From Pseudomonadota bacterium (GTDB taxonomy: Bacteria > Pseudomonadota > Gammaproteobacteria > Pseudomonadales > Azotimanducaceae): a DNA stretch of 6,314 nucleotides. Shown one piece after another: positions 1 to 5,909 of the stretch (the first letter of the stretch is position 1; the number at the start of each line of letters is the position of its first letter). The notes under the pieces are model-generated. The model made no database searches and was not told where the DNA came from. It saw nothing but the letters and a program-made list of their open reading frames with translations. The stretch is from assembly GCA_027622495.1 (NCBI GenBank), contig JAQBYL010000255.1, positions 1 through 6,314 of the forward strand, given 5' to 3'. The translations under genes and the position numbers were made by a program.

Positions 1-539
1 GCAGGAAATTCTATGATCGACATCGCGGCACCGAAACTACGGTTTAGTTTGGCCGGTTACCTTCTTTCGCTTGCGTCTGGGATGCGCCGGGGTGAAGTGT
101 GCGCGCTCAAGTGGGACTGCATCGAAGGCATGGTGATTCACGTGAGGAGGTCGCTGTATCAACGAGTTGGCGGCGAATTGGAGCTAAAAGCCCCTAAGAC
201 AAAAAACAGCATTCGCAAGGTTACTATGCCGTCCAAACTCGAAAACGAACTGCGTGCCCAACGAGCCAGACAGTCGGCGAGCCAGTGACGCCGTGGGCAT
301 ATACCAAGCACGTGGGGACTGTATTGAAAGGCACACCACTCCAGGGCGTTACCGTTCAGTCGTTTCGCCATAGCCACGCAAGCCAGTTGATTGCCGCCAA
401 CGTCAACATTAAAACGGTGTCAGAAAGACTTGGGCACTCGTCCATCACCATCACGCTCGATACCTACGGTCACATGCTTCCAGGGATGGACGAAAACGCG
501 GCTGAAGCGATGGAACTGAACCTGAAAAACTTTTCGTGA
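1..539 (+). pseudogene. Tyrosine recombinase (phage-type integrase) remnant, C-terminal catalytic domain, frameshifted
   Basis: This is the catalytic domain of a phage/ICE-type tyrosine recombinase, which cuts and rejoins DNA at attachment sites. The first segment is open from the window edge in frame 1 and carries the SGMRRGEV box with the first catalytic Arg and a PKTKNSIRKV stretch with the expected beta-hairpin Lys; it stops at 286-288. The second segment, frame 3 from about 273, reads VGEPVTPWAYTKHV, then SFRHSHASQL, LGHSSITITL and DTYGHM with the nucleophilic Tyr. Some residues normally lying between RAQRARQ and GEPVTPW are missing, so the join at about 265-278 is a small deletion plus frameshift. 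The first residue of the HxxR box is Gln rather than His. The N-terminal arm- and core-binding domains would lie outside the window, if present. The gene ends 50 bp from a tRNA 3' end, the usual place for an integrase. Family assignment is confident; loss of function is inferred from the frame break. Confidence 0.85.
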
Positions 540-585
540 CCATCCGTGACCATTCGATAGTGGTCACTTACACGTAAAGTCACGG
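535..585. repeat. Cluster of GTGAC(C) direct and inverted repeats between integrase and tRNA
   Basis: CGTGACCAT occurs at 535-543 and 545-553, exactly 10 bp apart (one helical turn). GTGACCA (546-552) forms a perfect inverted repeat with TGGTCAC (561-567) across an 8-bp loop, and CCGTGAC (544-550) is mirrored by GTCACGG (579-585). The first copy contains the integrase stop codon. Repeated short sites beside an integrase gene and a tRNA 3' end fit arm-type integrase or excisionase binding sites. The hairpin could instead help end transcription, but there is no T-run. The repeats are seen directly; the role is inferred. Confidence 0.5.
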
Positions 586-589
586 TAGT

Positions 590-666
590 TGGTGCGCCTG
601 GCAAGATTCGAACTTGCAATCCCTGGTTTCGTAGACCAGTGCCTTATCCAATTTGGCCACAGGCGC
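590..666 (-). tRNA. tRNA-Arg (anticodon ACG), CCA encoded
   Basis: On the minus strand the 77-nt cloverleaf folds completely. The acceptor stem GCGCCTG pairs with CAGGCGC, the short D stem is GCC/GGC, the anticodon stem CTGGT pairs with ACCAG around the loop CTACGAA, and the T stem GCAAG pairs with CTTGC around TTCGAAT. Anticodon ACG reads CGU; in bacteria A34 becomes inosine, so the tRNA also reads CGC and CGA. The discriminator base is A and the CCA end is encoded (592-590). The D loop has GGA, consistent with the A20 arginine identity element. The 3' end faces the integrase remnant, making this gene the likely integration site of a former mobile element. Confidence 0.96.
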
Positions 667-681
667 TCGCAAAGGCGCGCC

Positions 682-710
682 ATTATGTTGACAGCCCCTG
701 GCCCCGTCAA
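682..710 (-). promoter_or_regulatory. Sigma-70 type promoter of tRNA-Arg
   Basis: On the minus strand TTGACG (710-705) and CATAAT (687-682) are separated by exactly 17 bp, and the tRNA 5' end lies 15 bp beyond the -10 box. The segment just after the -10 is very GC-rich (GGCGCGCC), as in stringently controlled stable-RNA promoters; that regulation is an inference from known tRNA/rRNA promoters. Confidence 0.75.
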
Positions 711-774
711 GGAACGATATGCCGCACAGCCGAGCTGATTTTGCTTCTGTAGCGTACGGTGGGATGATGCAAAA

Positions 775-894
775 ATGAATCAGGACGAAAAAAAATTTCA
801 CGGCTGGCGCCTGATTGGCATCATCATCATTGTGATGATCACACTCGCGGTAGTCGCTGCACTGGTTGACTGGGTGGTTCTGGGGGCACGCTAA
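775..894 (+). CDS. Small single-pass membrane protein, 39 aa, unknown function
   Basis: ATG at 775 opens a 39-codon frame ending in TAA at 892-894, ten bases before the thiolase-like gene. The product has a charged N terminus (MNQDEKK), then one hydrophobic helix at about residues 13-31 rich in Ile, Val and Ala, then a short WVVLGAR tail. This is a clear single-pass inner-membrane peptide, probably with its short N terminus inside. The ribosome site is modest (GGTGGGA about 10 bases upstream). Close spacing to the next gene suggests co-transcription. I do not recognise a family. The even hydrophobic segment and operon-like placement support a real gene, but a 39-codon frame could also arise by chance. 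Confidence 0.5.
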   Translation: MNQDEKKFHGWRLIGIIIIVMITLAVVAALVDWVVLGAR

Positions 895-904
895 GGGGAG
901 AAGC

Positions 905-2164
905 TTGAACGCAGACATGGACGCAACGTCGGATCGGGGCCTGCGCGGAAAATACGCGATCGTCGGGGTGGGAGAAACGGGCTATATGCGCGGCTCTGGC
1001 TGCACCACGCGACAGCTCGGGACAACCGCAGTGAGGAAGGCGATCGAAGATGCCGGTCTGACCCCCGGCGAGGTCGACGGCATGTTGAGCTACAGCTTCA
1101 ATGACTCAACGTTTTCCACCACGATTGCCGGTGATCTGGGCATCCGCCTGAATTTTTACGTGGACGTGTATGGCGGTGGCTCAAGCATCGAAGCCCTGAT
1201 CGGCATCGCCATGGGCGTGATTGAGGCCGGTATGTGCAAAACCGTCGCCATCTACCGGGCCATGAATGGCTACAGCCAGGTACGCATCGGCGGAACCGGT
1301 GGGCGCGGTGCGGTTGCCCCTTTGAGTGGTGAGGGTCTTTTCCCCCGCGGCTATGGCCTGATGAGCGCAGGTCAGATGTTCTGCCAGTCGTTCATGCGGC
1401 ACATGTACGACTACGGTACGACACCTGAGCAGGTGGCCATGGTCAAGGTCATCCACTCGCAGCATGCCGCGAACAACCCGAAGGCGTACTACAACAAGCC
1501 AGTCACCGTTGAGGATGTGCTGTCCAGCCGGATGATCGTCAAACCACTGCACCTGCTGGACTGCTGTGTAGAAACCGACAACGGCACAGCGATCATCGTG
1601 ACCAGAATCGATCGGGCCAGGGACCTGCGCCATACCCCTGCGGTGATTCAATCGGTGGTCGGGCGATGTTCCAAACCACGGTCCGACAACCACTACCAGT
1701 CGGGACCCATATCCACAGTGGCCGGATACTATGCAAAAGACATTCTGTGGCCGAACGCCGGTGTCGGTCCCGAAGATATCGACGTTACGGGTTCGTACGA
1801 CGCGTTTACCTTCACCACGCTGCTGCAACTTGAAGACTACGGTTTCTGCAAGAAAGGCGAAGGCGGCGAATACGTCAGTTCCGGCGACATGCGCCTGGGC
1901 GGCAAACGCCCTAACAATACCAGTGGGGGGCACCTGTGCGAGGGGTATACGCATGGTGTCAACATGGTGATCGAAAACGTCAGACAGCTGCGCCACGATG
2001 TTGACGACAGTTGCCCGATCGGAGCTGACGGCAAGCGGCAACACACCTATATCTACAACGAAGGGGGCTGCCGCCAGGTCAAAGACGCGGAACTCTCAGC
2101 CAACCTCGGTTGGGCGACGCCCGGGACCGGATCGGCACTCGTGATGGCACGGGGGACACGCTGA
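905..2164 (+). CDS. Thiolase-fold protein, SCP-x/Ltp2-like, without the canonical nucleophilic Cys
   Basis: A 419-aa thiolase-superfamily protein of the lipid-transfer-protein (SCP-x/Ltp2-like) branch. It begins KYAIVGVGETGY (about 16-27) and has EDAGLTPGEVDGM (48-60), GSYDAFTFTTLLQLEDYGF (296-314) and NNTSGGHLCEGYTHG (337-351). The loop that carries the nucleophilic Cys in true thiolases reads VYGGGSSIEAL (88-98) with no Cys, and the GHP histidine position reads GYT, with Tyr348. Both changes resemble Ltp2-type steroid side-chain aldolases, which share the fold but catalyse retro-aldol cleavage of acyl-CoA thioesters. So an acyl-CoA aldolase or related carbon-carbon lyase is more likely than a ketothiolase; the substrate cannot be read from sequence. 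The chosen start is TTG 905, four bases after AGGGGAG; ATG 917 is the alternative. The stop overlaps the DUF35 start, and such pairs form complexes. Confidence 0.87.
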   Translation: MNADMDATSDRGLRGKYAIVGVGETGYMRGSGCTTRQLGTTAVRKAIEDAGLTPGEVDGMLSYSFNDSTFSTTIAGDLGIRLNFYVDVYGGGSSIEALIGIAMGVIEAGMCKTVAIYRAMNGYSQVRIGGTGGRGAVAPLSGEGLFPRGYGLMSAGQMFCQSFMRHMYDYGTTPEQVAMVKVIHSQHAANNPKAYYNKPVTVEDVLSSRMIVKPLHLLDCCVETDNGTAIIVTRIDRARDLRHTPAVIQSVVGRCSKPRSDNHYQSGPISTVAGYYAKDILWPNAGVGPEDIDVTGSYDAFTFTTLLQLEDYGFCKKGEGGEYVSSGDMRLGGKRPNNTSGGHLCEGYTHGVNMVIENVRQLRHDVDDSCPIGADGKRQHTYIYNEGGCRQVKDAELSANLGWATPGTGSALVMARGTR

Positions 2165-2685
2165 TGCCAAGCAAAGGTGAATATCTGGGCATGCCGGTCG
2201 AAATCGGCGATCTTGACGAACCGAACAGGAGTTTTTACCGCTTCTGTGCGCTGGGTGAACTGCGCCTGCAACAATGCAGCTCCTGCGGTCTCAAACGCTA
2301 TCCACCCACCACTGCCTGCCCGTTCTGCGCCCATCCTGACAGTACCTGGGTGGCAGTGGAGGGTCGCGGCACGCTGTATTCTTACGGTGAAGTTCATCAC
2401 GCGATCCAGCCGGCCTTCCGGGCTCACGTCCCCTACCTGCTCCTGCTGGTGGAACTCGACGAGCAGCGCGATACGCCTTCGCCCTTTGACGGTCTGCGTC
2501 TGACCGGCAACCTGGCGGCGCCCGATGGCAGCCTGGCAACCCCCGACATGGTGCGCCAGGTTGGCATCGGATCGCGTCTGCGGGTGGTGTTTGCCCGTGT
2601 TGGCGATCAACTGGCCATGCCCTTGTGGACGCTCGACCAAGACGCAGAACAACCAGCCAAACCCTGGCGCTATTCGATCGAGTAA
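2164..2685 (+). CDS. DUF35 zinc-ribbon/OB-fold acyl-CoA-binding partner protein
   Basis: A 173-aa protein with the DUF35 layout: an N-terminal helix (NRSFYRFCALGELRLQQ), a rubredoxin-like zinc ribbon with Cys38, Cys41, Cys52 and Cys55 and the typical RYPP turn between the pairs, then an OB-fold beta barrel (about 60-160). Known DUF35 proteins sit beside thiolase-like enzymes, bind acyl-CoA and are needed for activity, as with ChsH2 and Ltp2. Its ATG shares one base with the upstream stop (TGATG), so translational coupling is likely and the two products are expected in equal amounts as a heteromeric complex. An upstream in-frame extension exists, but this ATG is the natural start. No promoter is seen between the two genes. 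Confidence 0.9.
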   Translation: MPSKGEYLGMPVEIGDLDEPNRSFYRFCALGELRLQQCSSCGLKRYPPTTACPFCAHPDSTWVAVEGRGTLYSYGEVHHAIQPAFRAHVPYLLLLVELDEQRDTPSPFDGLRLTGNLAAPDGSLATPDMVRQVGIGSRLRVVFARVGDQLAMPLWTLDQDAEQPAKPWRYSIE

Positions 2686-2724
2686 GCCATTTCGATTTGA
2701 CAAAACGACCTGTCTGCGGGAACT

Positions 2725-2750
2725 TGCGCGACTTTTCACCCGGTCGCGCA
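2725..2750. other. Perfect 8-bp GC-rich stem-loop after the thiolase-DUF35 operon
   Basis: TGCGCGAC (2725-2732) and GTCGCGCA (2743-2750) are exact inverted complements around a 10-base loop. It lies 39 bases after the DUF35 stop and 50 bases before the next start. No T-run follows, so it is not a standard intrinsic terminator. It may slow transcription, protect the upstream mRNA 3' end or bind a regulator of the DUF481 gene. Confidence 0.4.
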
Positions 2751-2800
2751 TGGATGCGTGTGCTGACTACCCTTCAAACGGATACTTTTGAGGCACCTAT

Positions 2801-3796
2801 GTGAACTTACCTGTCAAGCTCATCGGCATCGCCCTGTTCTCAATCGCTGGGGCCGCTATCGCGGATTCCATTGAAATGAAGAACGGCGATCGAATCAGTG
2901 GTCTGGTCGAAGAGATCAGCGCAGATTCCCTGCGTATCAATCCCGAGTACGGCGACCCCATTGTGGTGATGCTCGATGCCGTGGCAGTGATTAATTCAGC
3001 GGAACGTTTCGTAGTCGAGCGCGCAGACGGGACCACGGTGAAAGGCTCTATCGCGAACACCGCCGATGGCACGCTTGCCGTTGTCGATGAAGCCGGACAG
3101 AGTGTTGCTCTGATCAGCCTGCCCGCACCAGTCGAACCCGATGACTACACCTGGTTTGTTACTTCAGACCTGAGTGCCAATGTGTCCAAGGGGAATACCG
3201 AAAGCGAAGACTGGCGCTGGTACACGGCCGGTGAAGTCGAATACGGCGCGCATCTGCACAAAGGCGATTTCGCCATCGACAAGCAGGAAGCCAACGGGGT
3301 GGAGACCAAGGATCAGAGTTATCTGACCTACAACTACAACTGGAATTTCAACGACGCCTGGTTCCTCACCGGCGGTGTCGCATGGGAACAGGATCCGATC
3401 AAGGATCTGCAGAACCGCTACCGGATTGGTGCGGGTCTTGGTTACTACATCTTCAATACCGATGACATTTTCTGGTCTGTGGGCGTGACAGCAGATGGCG
3501 TTTTTGAAGAGATCGGTGGCGTCAAAGATGAATCGCTGGCACCACGCTGGTTTCTGGATTACAAACAGAAGGTGATCGATGGTCGCGCCGAGGTATTCCA
3601 CCGTCATTCTTATGCAACCACCGTCAGCGGTCGAGACAACGATGTGTTCAAGAGTTCCACCGGTTTCCGGTTTGACCTCACCGCCGCCATCTACGCCAAG
3701 ATTCAGATCGACTACAACAACGAAAGCGAACCGGCAGCCCTGGCGGAAAACGATGACTTCAAATATCTGATCGGGGTTGGAGTTCGCATCAACTGA
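2801..3796 (+). CDS. DUF481-family outer-membrane beta-barrel protein
   Basis: A 331-aa exported protein. Residues 1-21 form a Sec signal peptide with cleavage expected after AAIA, before DSIEMKNGDRISG. Residues 22-110 look like two small SH3/LSm-like repeats (IEMKNGDRISGLVEEIS, then VVERADGTTVKGSIAN), common in front of the DUF481 barrel. From about 115 the barrel begins (DLSANVSKGNTESEDW, with the family's GNTE signature) and continues in alternating aromatic strands such as SYLTYNYNWNFNDAWFLTGG to GVGVRIN. The C terminus lacks the aromatic last residue often found in BAM substrates. The family includes E. coli YdiY; its function is poorly known. The GTG start is supported by TTGAGG seven bases upstream and by the signal peptide starting there; an out-of-frame ATGTGA overlaps the start. 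Confidence 0.9.
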   Translation: MNLPVKLIGIALFSIAGAAIADSIEMKNGDRISGLVEEISADSLRINPEYGDPIVVMLDAVAVINSAERFVVERADGTTVKGSIANTADGTLAVVDEAGQSVALISLPAPVEPDDYTWFVTSDLSANVSKGNTESEDWRWYTAGEVEYGAHLHKGDFAIDKQEANGVETKDQSYLTYNYNWNFNDAWFLTGGVAWEQDPIKDLQNRYRIGAGLGYYIFNTDDIFWSVGVTADGVFEEIGGVKDESLAPRWFLDYKQKVIDGRAEVFHRHSYATTVSGRDNDVFKSSTGFRFDLTAAIYAKIQIDYNNESEPAALAENDDFKYLIGVGVRIN

Positions 3797-3836
3797 TTTT
3801 CGTTAAACAAACACACGTGAACAGACAAGGAAGAAT

Positions 3837-4667
3837 ATGAAAAAATTTCTCAATTACCTGTTGGCGGGCGCGCTGGTAGCCGTCACCGTTTCATTCACCG
3901 CAGGCGCGGCTGTGGCGGCAACTGCCAAAGCGCAGACCTCGCCAGTTCTGACGCGGATTGCCGAAAGCGGCACGCTGAAAGTAGGCATGTCGGGCGGCCA
4001 GCCGCCATTCAACATGAAGACCCGCACCGGCGACATCATCGGCATGGAGGTCGATCTGGCAGGATTGCTCGCGGCATCGCTGGGCGTTGATCTTGAGATT
4101 GTCGAACTGCCATTTTCAGACCTGCTTGATGCCCTTGATCAGGGCAAAGTGGATCTGGTGATGTCGGGGATGACGGCAACCCTTCGGCGCAACATGAACG
4201 CCGCCTTTGTAGGGCCGTACTACATAACCGGTAAGACCATTCTCGCGCGTTCAGAAACCATCGCCCGGCTGCAGTCCCAGCAGTTAGGTGAGGCAGACGT
4301 CACCATTACTGCACTCAAGGGTTCAACCAGTGAAGACTTTGTAAAAGCAGTCGCACCAGGCGCAACACTCAAAGCGACAGCGACTTACGATCAGGCCATT
4401 GATCTGCTGCTGGCAGACAAGGCCGATGCCTTCGTTGCCGATGCCTCCATCGTGATCCTCTCCATGATGCGCTGGCCTGATGCCGGGCTGGTTGCCGCAG
4501 ATAAAGCGCTGACCATCGAACCCATCGGGATCGCTGTATCACCGAGTGATCCACTGCTTTTGAACCTGGTTCAAAACTACGTTGAAGCATTGAAGGCCAC
4601 TGGAGTTCTTGAAGAACTGCGTAAAGCGTGGTTCGAAAACCCGGACTGGATCCCGCAGATTCCCTGA
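3837..4667 (+). CDS. Periplasmic solute-binding protein, family 3 (amino-acid type)
   Basis: A 276-aa periplasmic binding protein. A signal peptide (MKKFLNYLLAGALVAVTVSF) ends at AVA, residues 25-27. The mature part shows SBP_bac_3 hallmarks: RIAESGTLKVGMSGGQPPF (40-58), GMEVDLAGLLAASLG (69-83), a DALDQGKVDLVMSGMTAT stretch (98-115) followed by Arg117/118 near the usual ligand carboxylate-binding arginine, FVGPYY, and a C-terminal LRKAWFENPDW. Such proteins deliver polar amino acids or related small acids to ABC importers, and some act as sensors. No permease or ATPase gene adjoins it. AAGGA lies five bases before the ATG. It starts 40 bp after the DUF481 gene with no clear promoter or terminator between, so co-transcription is possible. 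The ligand cannot be predicted. Confidence 0.9.
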   Translation: MKKFLNYLLAGALVAVTVSFTAGAAVAATAKAQTSPVLTRIAESGTLKVGMSGGQPPFNMKTRTGDIIGMEVDLAGLLAASLGVDLEIVELPFSDLLDALDQGKVDLVMSGMTATLRRNMNAAFVGPYYITGKTILARSETIARLQSQQLGEADVTITALKGSTSEDFVKAVAPGATLKATATYDQAIDLLLADKADAFVADASIVILSMMRWPDAGLVAADKALTIEPIGIAVSPSDPLLLNLVQNYVEALKATGVLEELRKAWFENPDWIPQIP

Positions 4668-4683
4668 TCTTTCAGGCGCGCCA

Positions 4684-4708
4684 CAGGCGGCGGGTGTACC
4701 GCCGCCTG
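4684..4708. terminator. Bidirectional GC hairpin between convergent genes
   Basis: CAGGCGGCGG (4684-4693) and CCGCCGCCTG (4699-4708) form a perfect 10-bp stem with a 5-base loop. It lies 16 bases after the binding-protein stop and 6 bases after the minus-strand selenoprotein stop, so it can serve both. Neither side has a T-run, so termination may be weak or need Rho, or the hairpin may mainly stabilise mRNA 3' ends. TTCAGGCG (4671-4678) can pair with CGCCTGAA (4703-4710) as a competing 8-bp structure. Confidence 0.6.
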
Positions 4709-4714
4709 AACGGT

Positions 4715-5056
4715 CTAGCCGAACACGCCTGTGTAAGTCGCGTCGTTAAAGCCCACCACAACGGTTTTGCCGACAACCGCAGTCGGAGCACGCAGATTAC
4801 CGGTGGGACCGAGCATTGCCGCCACGGTGTCATCAGCCACTCTGGCGCCAAGGGTAAACTCGCTCACCTTCTTGCCCTTCGCAACAATCAGTCTGGACGC
4901 GCCTTTCAACAGCGCTTTCGCGTCCGCTTGCTGAAGTTTTTTGCTGGCCGGAACTTTCGTCACGATCTCGATTTTACTATCCACCAGAAACCTGGCGGCG
5001 CGGGTGCAACTGGTTCAGCCGTTGCGGTAGTAGTACCAATCTACTTTTTTCGCCAT
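4715..5056 (-). CDS. ArsC-like thioredoxin-fold selenoprotein (UGA at codon 14 = Sec, UxxC motif)
   Basis: On the minus strand, ATG 5056 opens 113 codons ending in TAG (4717-4715), interrupted only by TGA at 5017-5015. Read through, the N terminus is MAKKVDWYYYRNG-U-TSC-TRAARFL, a beta strand followed by a CxxC-type redox motif with Sec14 in place of the first Cys and Cys17 resolving. Next come IEIVTKVPASKKL and a C-terminal TGNLRAPTAVVGKTVVVGF with the probable cis-Pro (Pro91), typical of ArsC/Spx/glutaredoxin folds. I recall an ArsC family (seleno)protein group with Cys or Sec here. A thiol-disulfide or reductase role in the cytoplasm is likely; arsenate as substrate is unproven. AGGAG (5070-5066) lies nine bases before the ATG, and a SECIS-like hairpin follows the UGA. 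It starts 37 bases after the aldolase stop, probably in the same operon. A start at GTG 4984 would drop the active site and is rejected. Confidence 0.87.
4981..5017 (-). promoter_or_regulatory. Bacterial SECIS element with its UGA codon
   Basis: In the minus-strand mRNA, UGA (5017-5015) is followed after 16 nt by CCGCC (4998-4994), the apical segment AGGUUUCU (4993-4986) and GGUGG (4985-4981). The five outer pairs include one G-U; two further pairs (A-U, G-C) can close the loop to GUUU. The GGU is 22 nt after the UGA. Bacterial SECIS elements recognised by SelB have a short stem just downstream of UGA with GGU in the apical loop, as in E. coli fdhF (AGGUCU). Stem, loop and spacing fit. The hairpin lies inside the coding frame, as required in bacteria. 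Confidence 0.78.
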
Positions 5057-5093
5057 TGTTGATTGCTCCTGTTAAATCACTGCTTAAAATACT

Positions 5094-5909
5094 TCAGATT
5101 GTGTCGACCTTGTCGTCGACTGGCGAGCGCACCCGTCCGGTGAGCGCACGCAGTTCATTCATTTCGCTCTGCATCGCCCGCTGCAACATACCGGCGTCGG
5201 TTGAATGCAGAACAAACCGGGCACCCAGACTGATTGCCATGGCGGAGGTAGCAATGGTCTGCTGATGCACCATGACCGGCACCCCGGAAGCTTCAGCACG
5301 CTTGATGATGTCGGCAACAACCTGCTGATAACGCGGGTTGTCGTAGTCGTCGGGTATGCCGAGCGATGTAGACATGTCGTTGGGGCCTATGAAGAGACCA
5401 TCGATACCTGGTACCGAAAGAATGGCATCCAGATTTTCGTAAGCGGGCTCCGACTCAATACCGATGATCACAAAGGTGTGCCGGTGGCGTTTGGCCAGGT
5501 AAGTTCCGGCGGCATCGCTGGGTAGTTTGCCTTCGGTCATTGCACGCTTCAGATAAGCACCTTTAAGCGGGTGAAATCGCGCGGTAGCAACAACCGCTTC
5601 AACTTCCGCAACGGTTTCGCAATACGGAACCAGCACACCGGAGGTTCCCGCATCCAGGGCCATCGCCACCCATTCCGCTTTGGGTACCGGGACTCTCACG
5701 ACGGAGGCAATGTCGATACTTCGCAGCATGGTGCAAAGGGTCTGAATTTCGGTGCGATCCCGGGACGTGTGCTCCGAGTCAATGATGACGTAGTCGCAAG
5801 TGCTGCCCGACAGGGCACCAGCAAAACGCGGCGATGCCATGGCGCTCAACATACAGCCGAACACGTACCCGCCGTCGGCGAGGGTCTGTTTCAACTCTAC
5901 TGCATTCAT
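5094..5909 (-). CDS. HpcH/HpaI-family class II aldolase/citrate-lyase-like protein
   Basis: A 271-aa TIM-barrel protein of the HpcH/HpaI family: metal-dependent pyruvate-type aldolases such as 4-hydroxy-2-oxoheptanedioate and 2-dehydro-3-deoxyglucarate aldolase. The expected active-site elements are present: DYVIIDSEH with the catalytic His (His47), VVRVP with the substrate-binding Arg (Arg72), GIESEPAYENLDAI with the metal-binding Glu (Glu152), and GLFIGPNDMS with the metal-binding Asp (Asp178). It should cleave or form a bond between pyruvate, or a related 2-oxo acid, and an aldehyde; the exact substrate is not evident. The start at ATG 5909 has GGGA six to seven bases upstream and begins the typical MNAVELKQTL; the frame extends further upstream without family-like sequence. 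The ArsC-like selenoprotein gene follows in the same direction, and a symporter gene diverges upstream. Confidence 0.9.
   Translation of the reverse strand: MNAVELKQTLADGGYVFGCMLSAMASPRFAGALSGSTCDYVIIDSEHTSRDRTEIQTLCTMLRSIDIASVVRVPVPKAEWVAMALDAGTSGVLVPYCETVAEVEAVVATARFHPLKGAYLKRAMTEGKLPSDAAGTYLAKRHRHTFVIIGIESEPAYENLDAILSVPGIDGLFIGPNDMSTSLGIPDDYDNPRYQQVVADIIKRAEASGVPVMVHQQTIATSAMAISLGARFVLHSTDAGMLQRAMQSEMNELRALTGRVRSPVDDKVDTI

Noticed and set aside
688..716. Plus-strand promoter from TTGACA at 688-693 for the small membrane gene
   Set aside because: No acceptable -10 box occurs 16-18 bp downstream; the TTGACA lies in the spacer of the tRNA promoter on the other strand and is probably chance.
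580..918. 112-aa minus-strand frame covering the tRNA region
   Set aside because: It is a translation of the tRNA-Arg and its promoter (the VYETRDCKFESCQAHQ end is the tRNA read as protein) and overlaps the plus-strand operon start.
1181..2044. 287-aa minus-strand frame opposite the thiolase-like gene
   Set aside because: It is a shadow in high-GC coding DNA: no recognisable domain, biased His/Val/Arg content, and fully inside a well-supported gene.
2697..2725. Promoter for the DUF481 gene: TTGACA (2697-2702) with GAACTT 17 bp on
   Set aside because: The -35 is perfect but the -10 matches poorly (2 of 6) and overlaps the hairpin; too weak to list as a feature.
4715..4984. Shorter minus-strand gene starting at GTG 4984 (89 aa)
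   Set aside because: It has no ribosome site and begins inside the SECIS hairpin; upstream codons to ATG 5056 continue the ArsC-like sequence with the CxxC/UxxC motif.
4628..5062. 144-aa plus-strand frame opposite the selenoprotein gene
   Set aside because: It overlaps the end of the binding-protein gene and the terminator hairpin and shows no family pattern; the minus strand has the ribosome site and redox motif.
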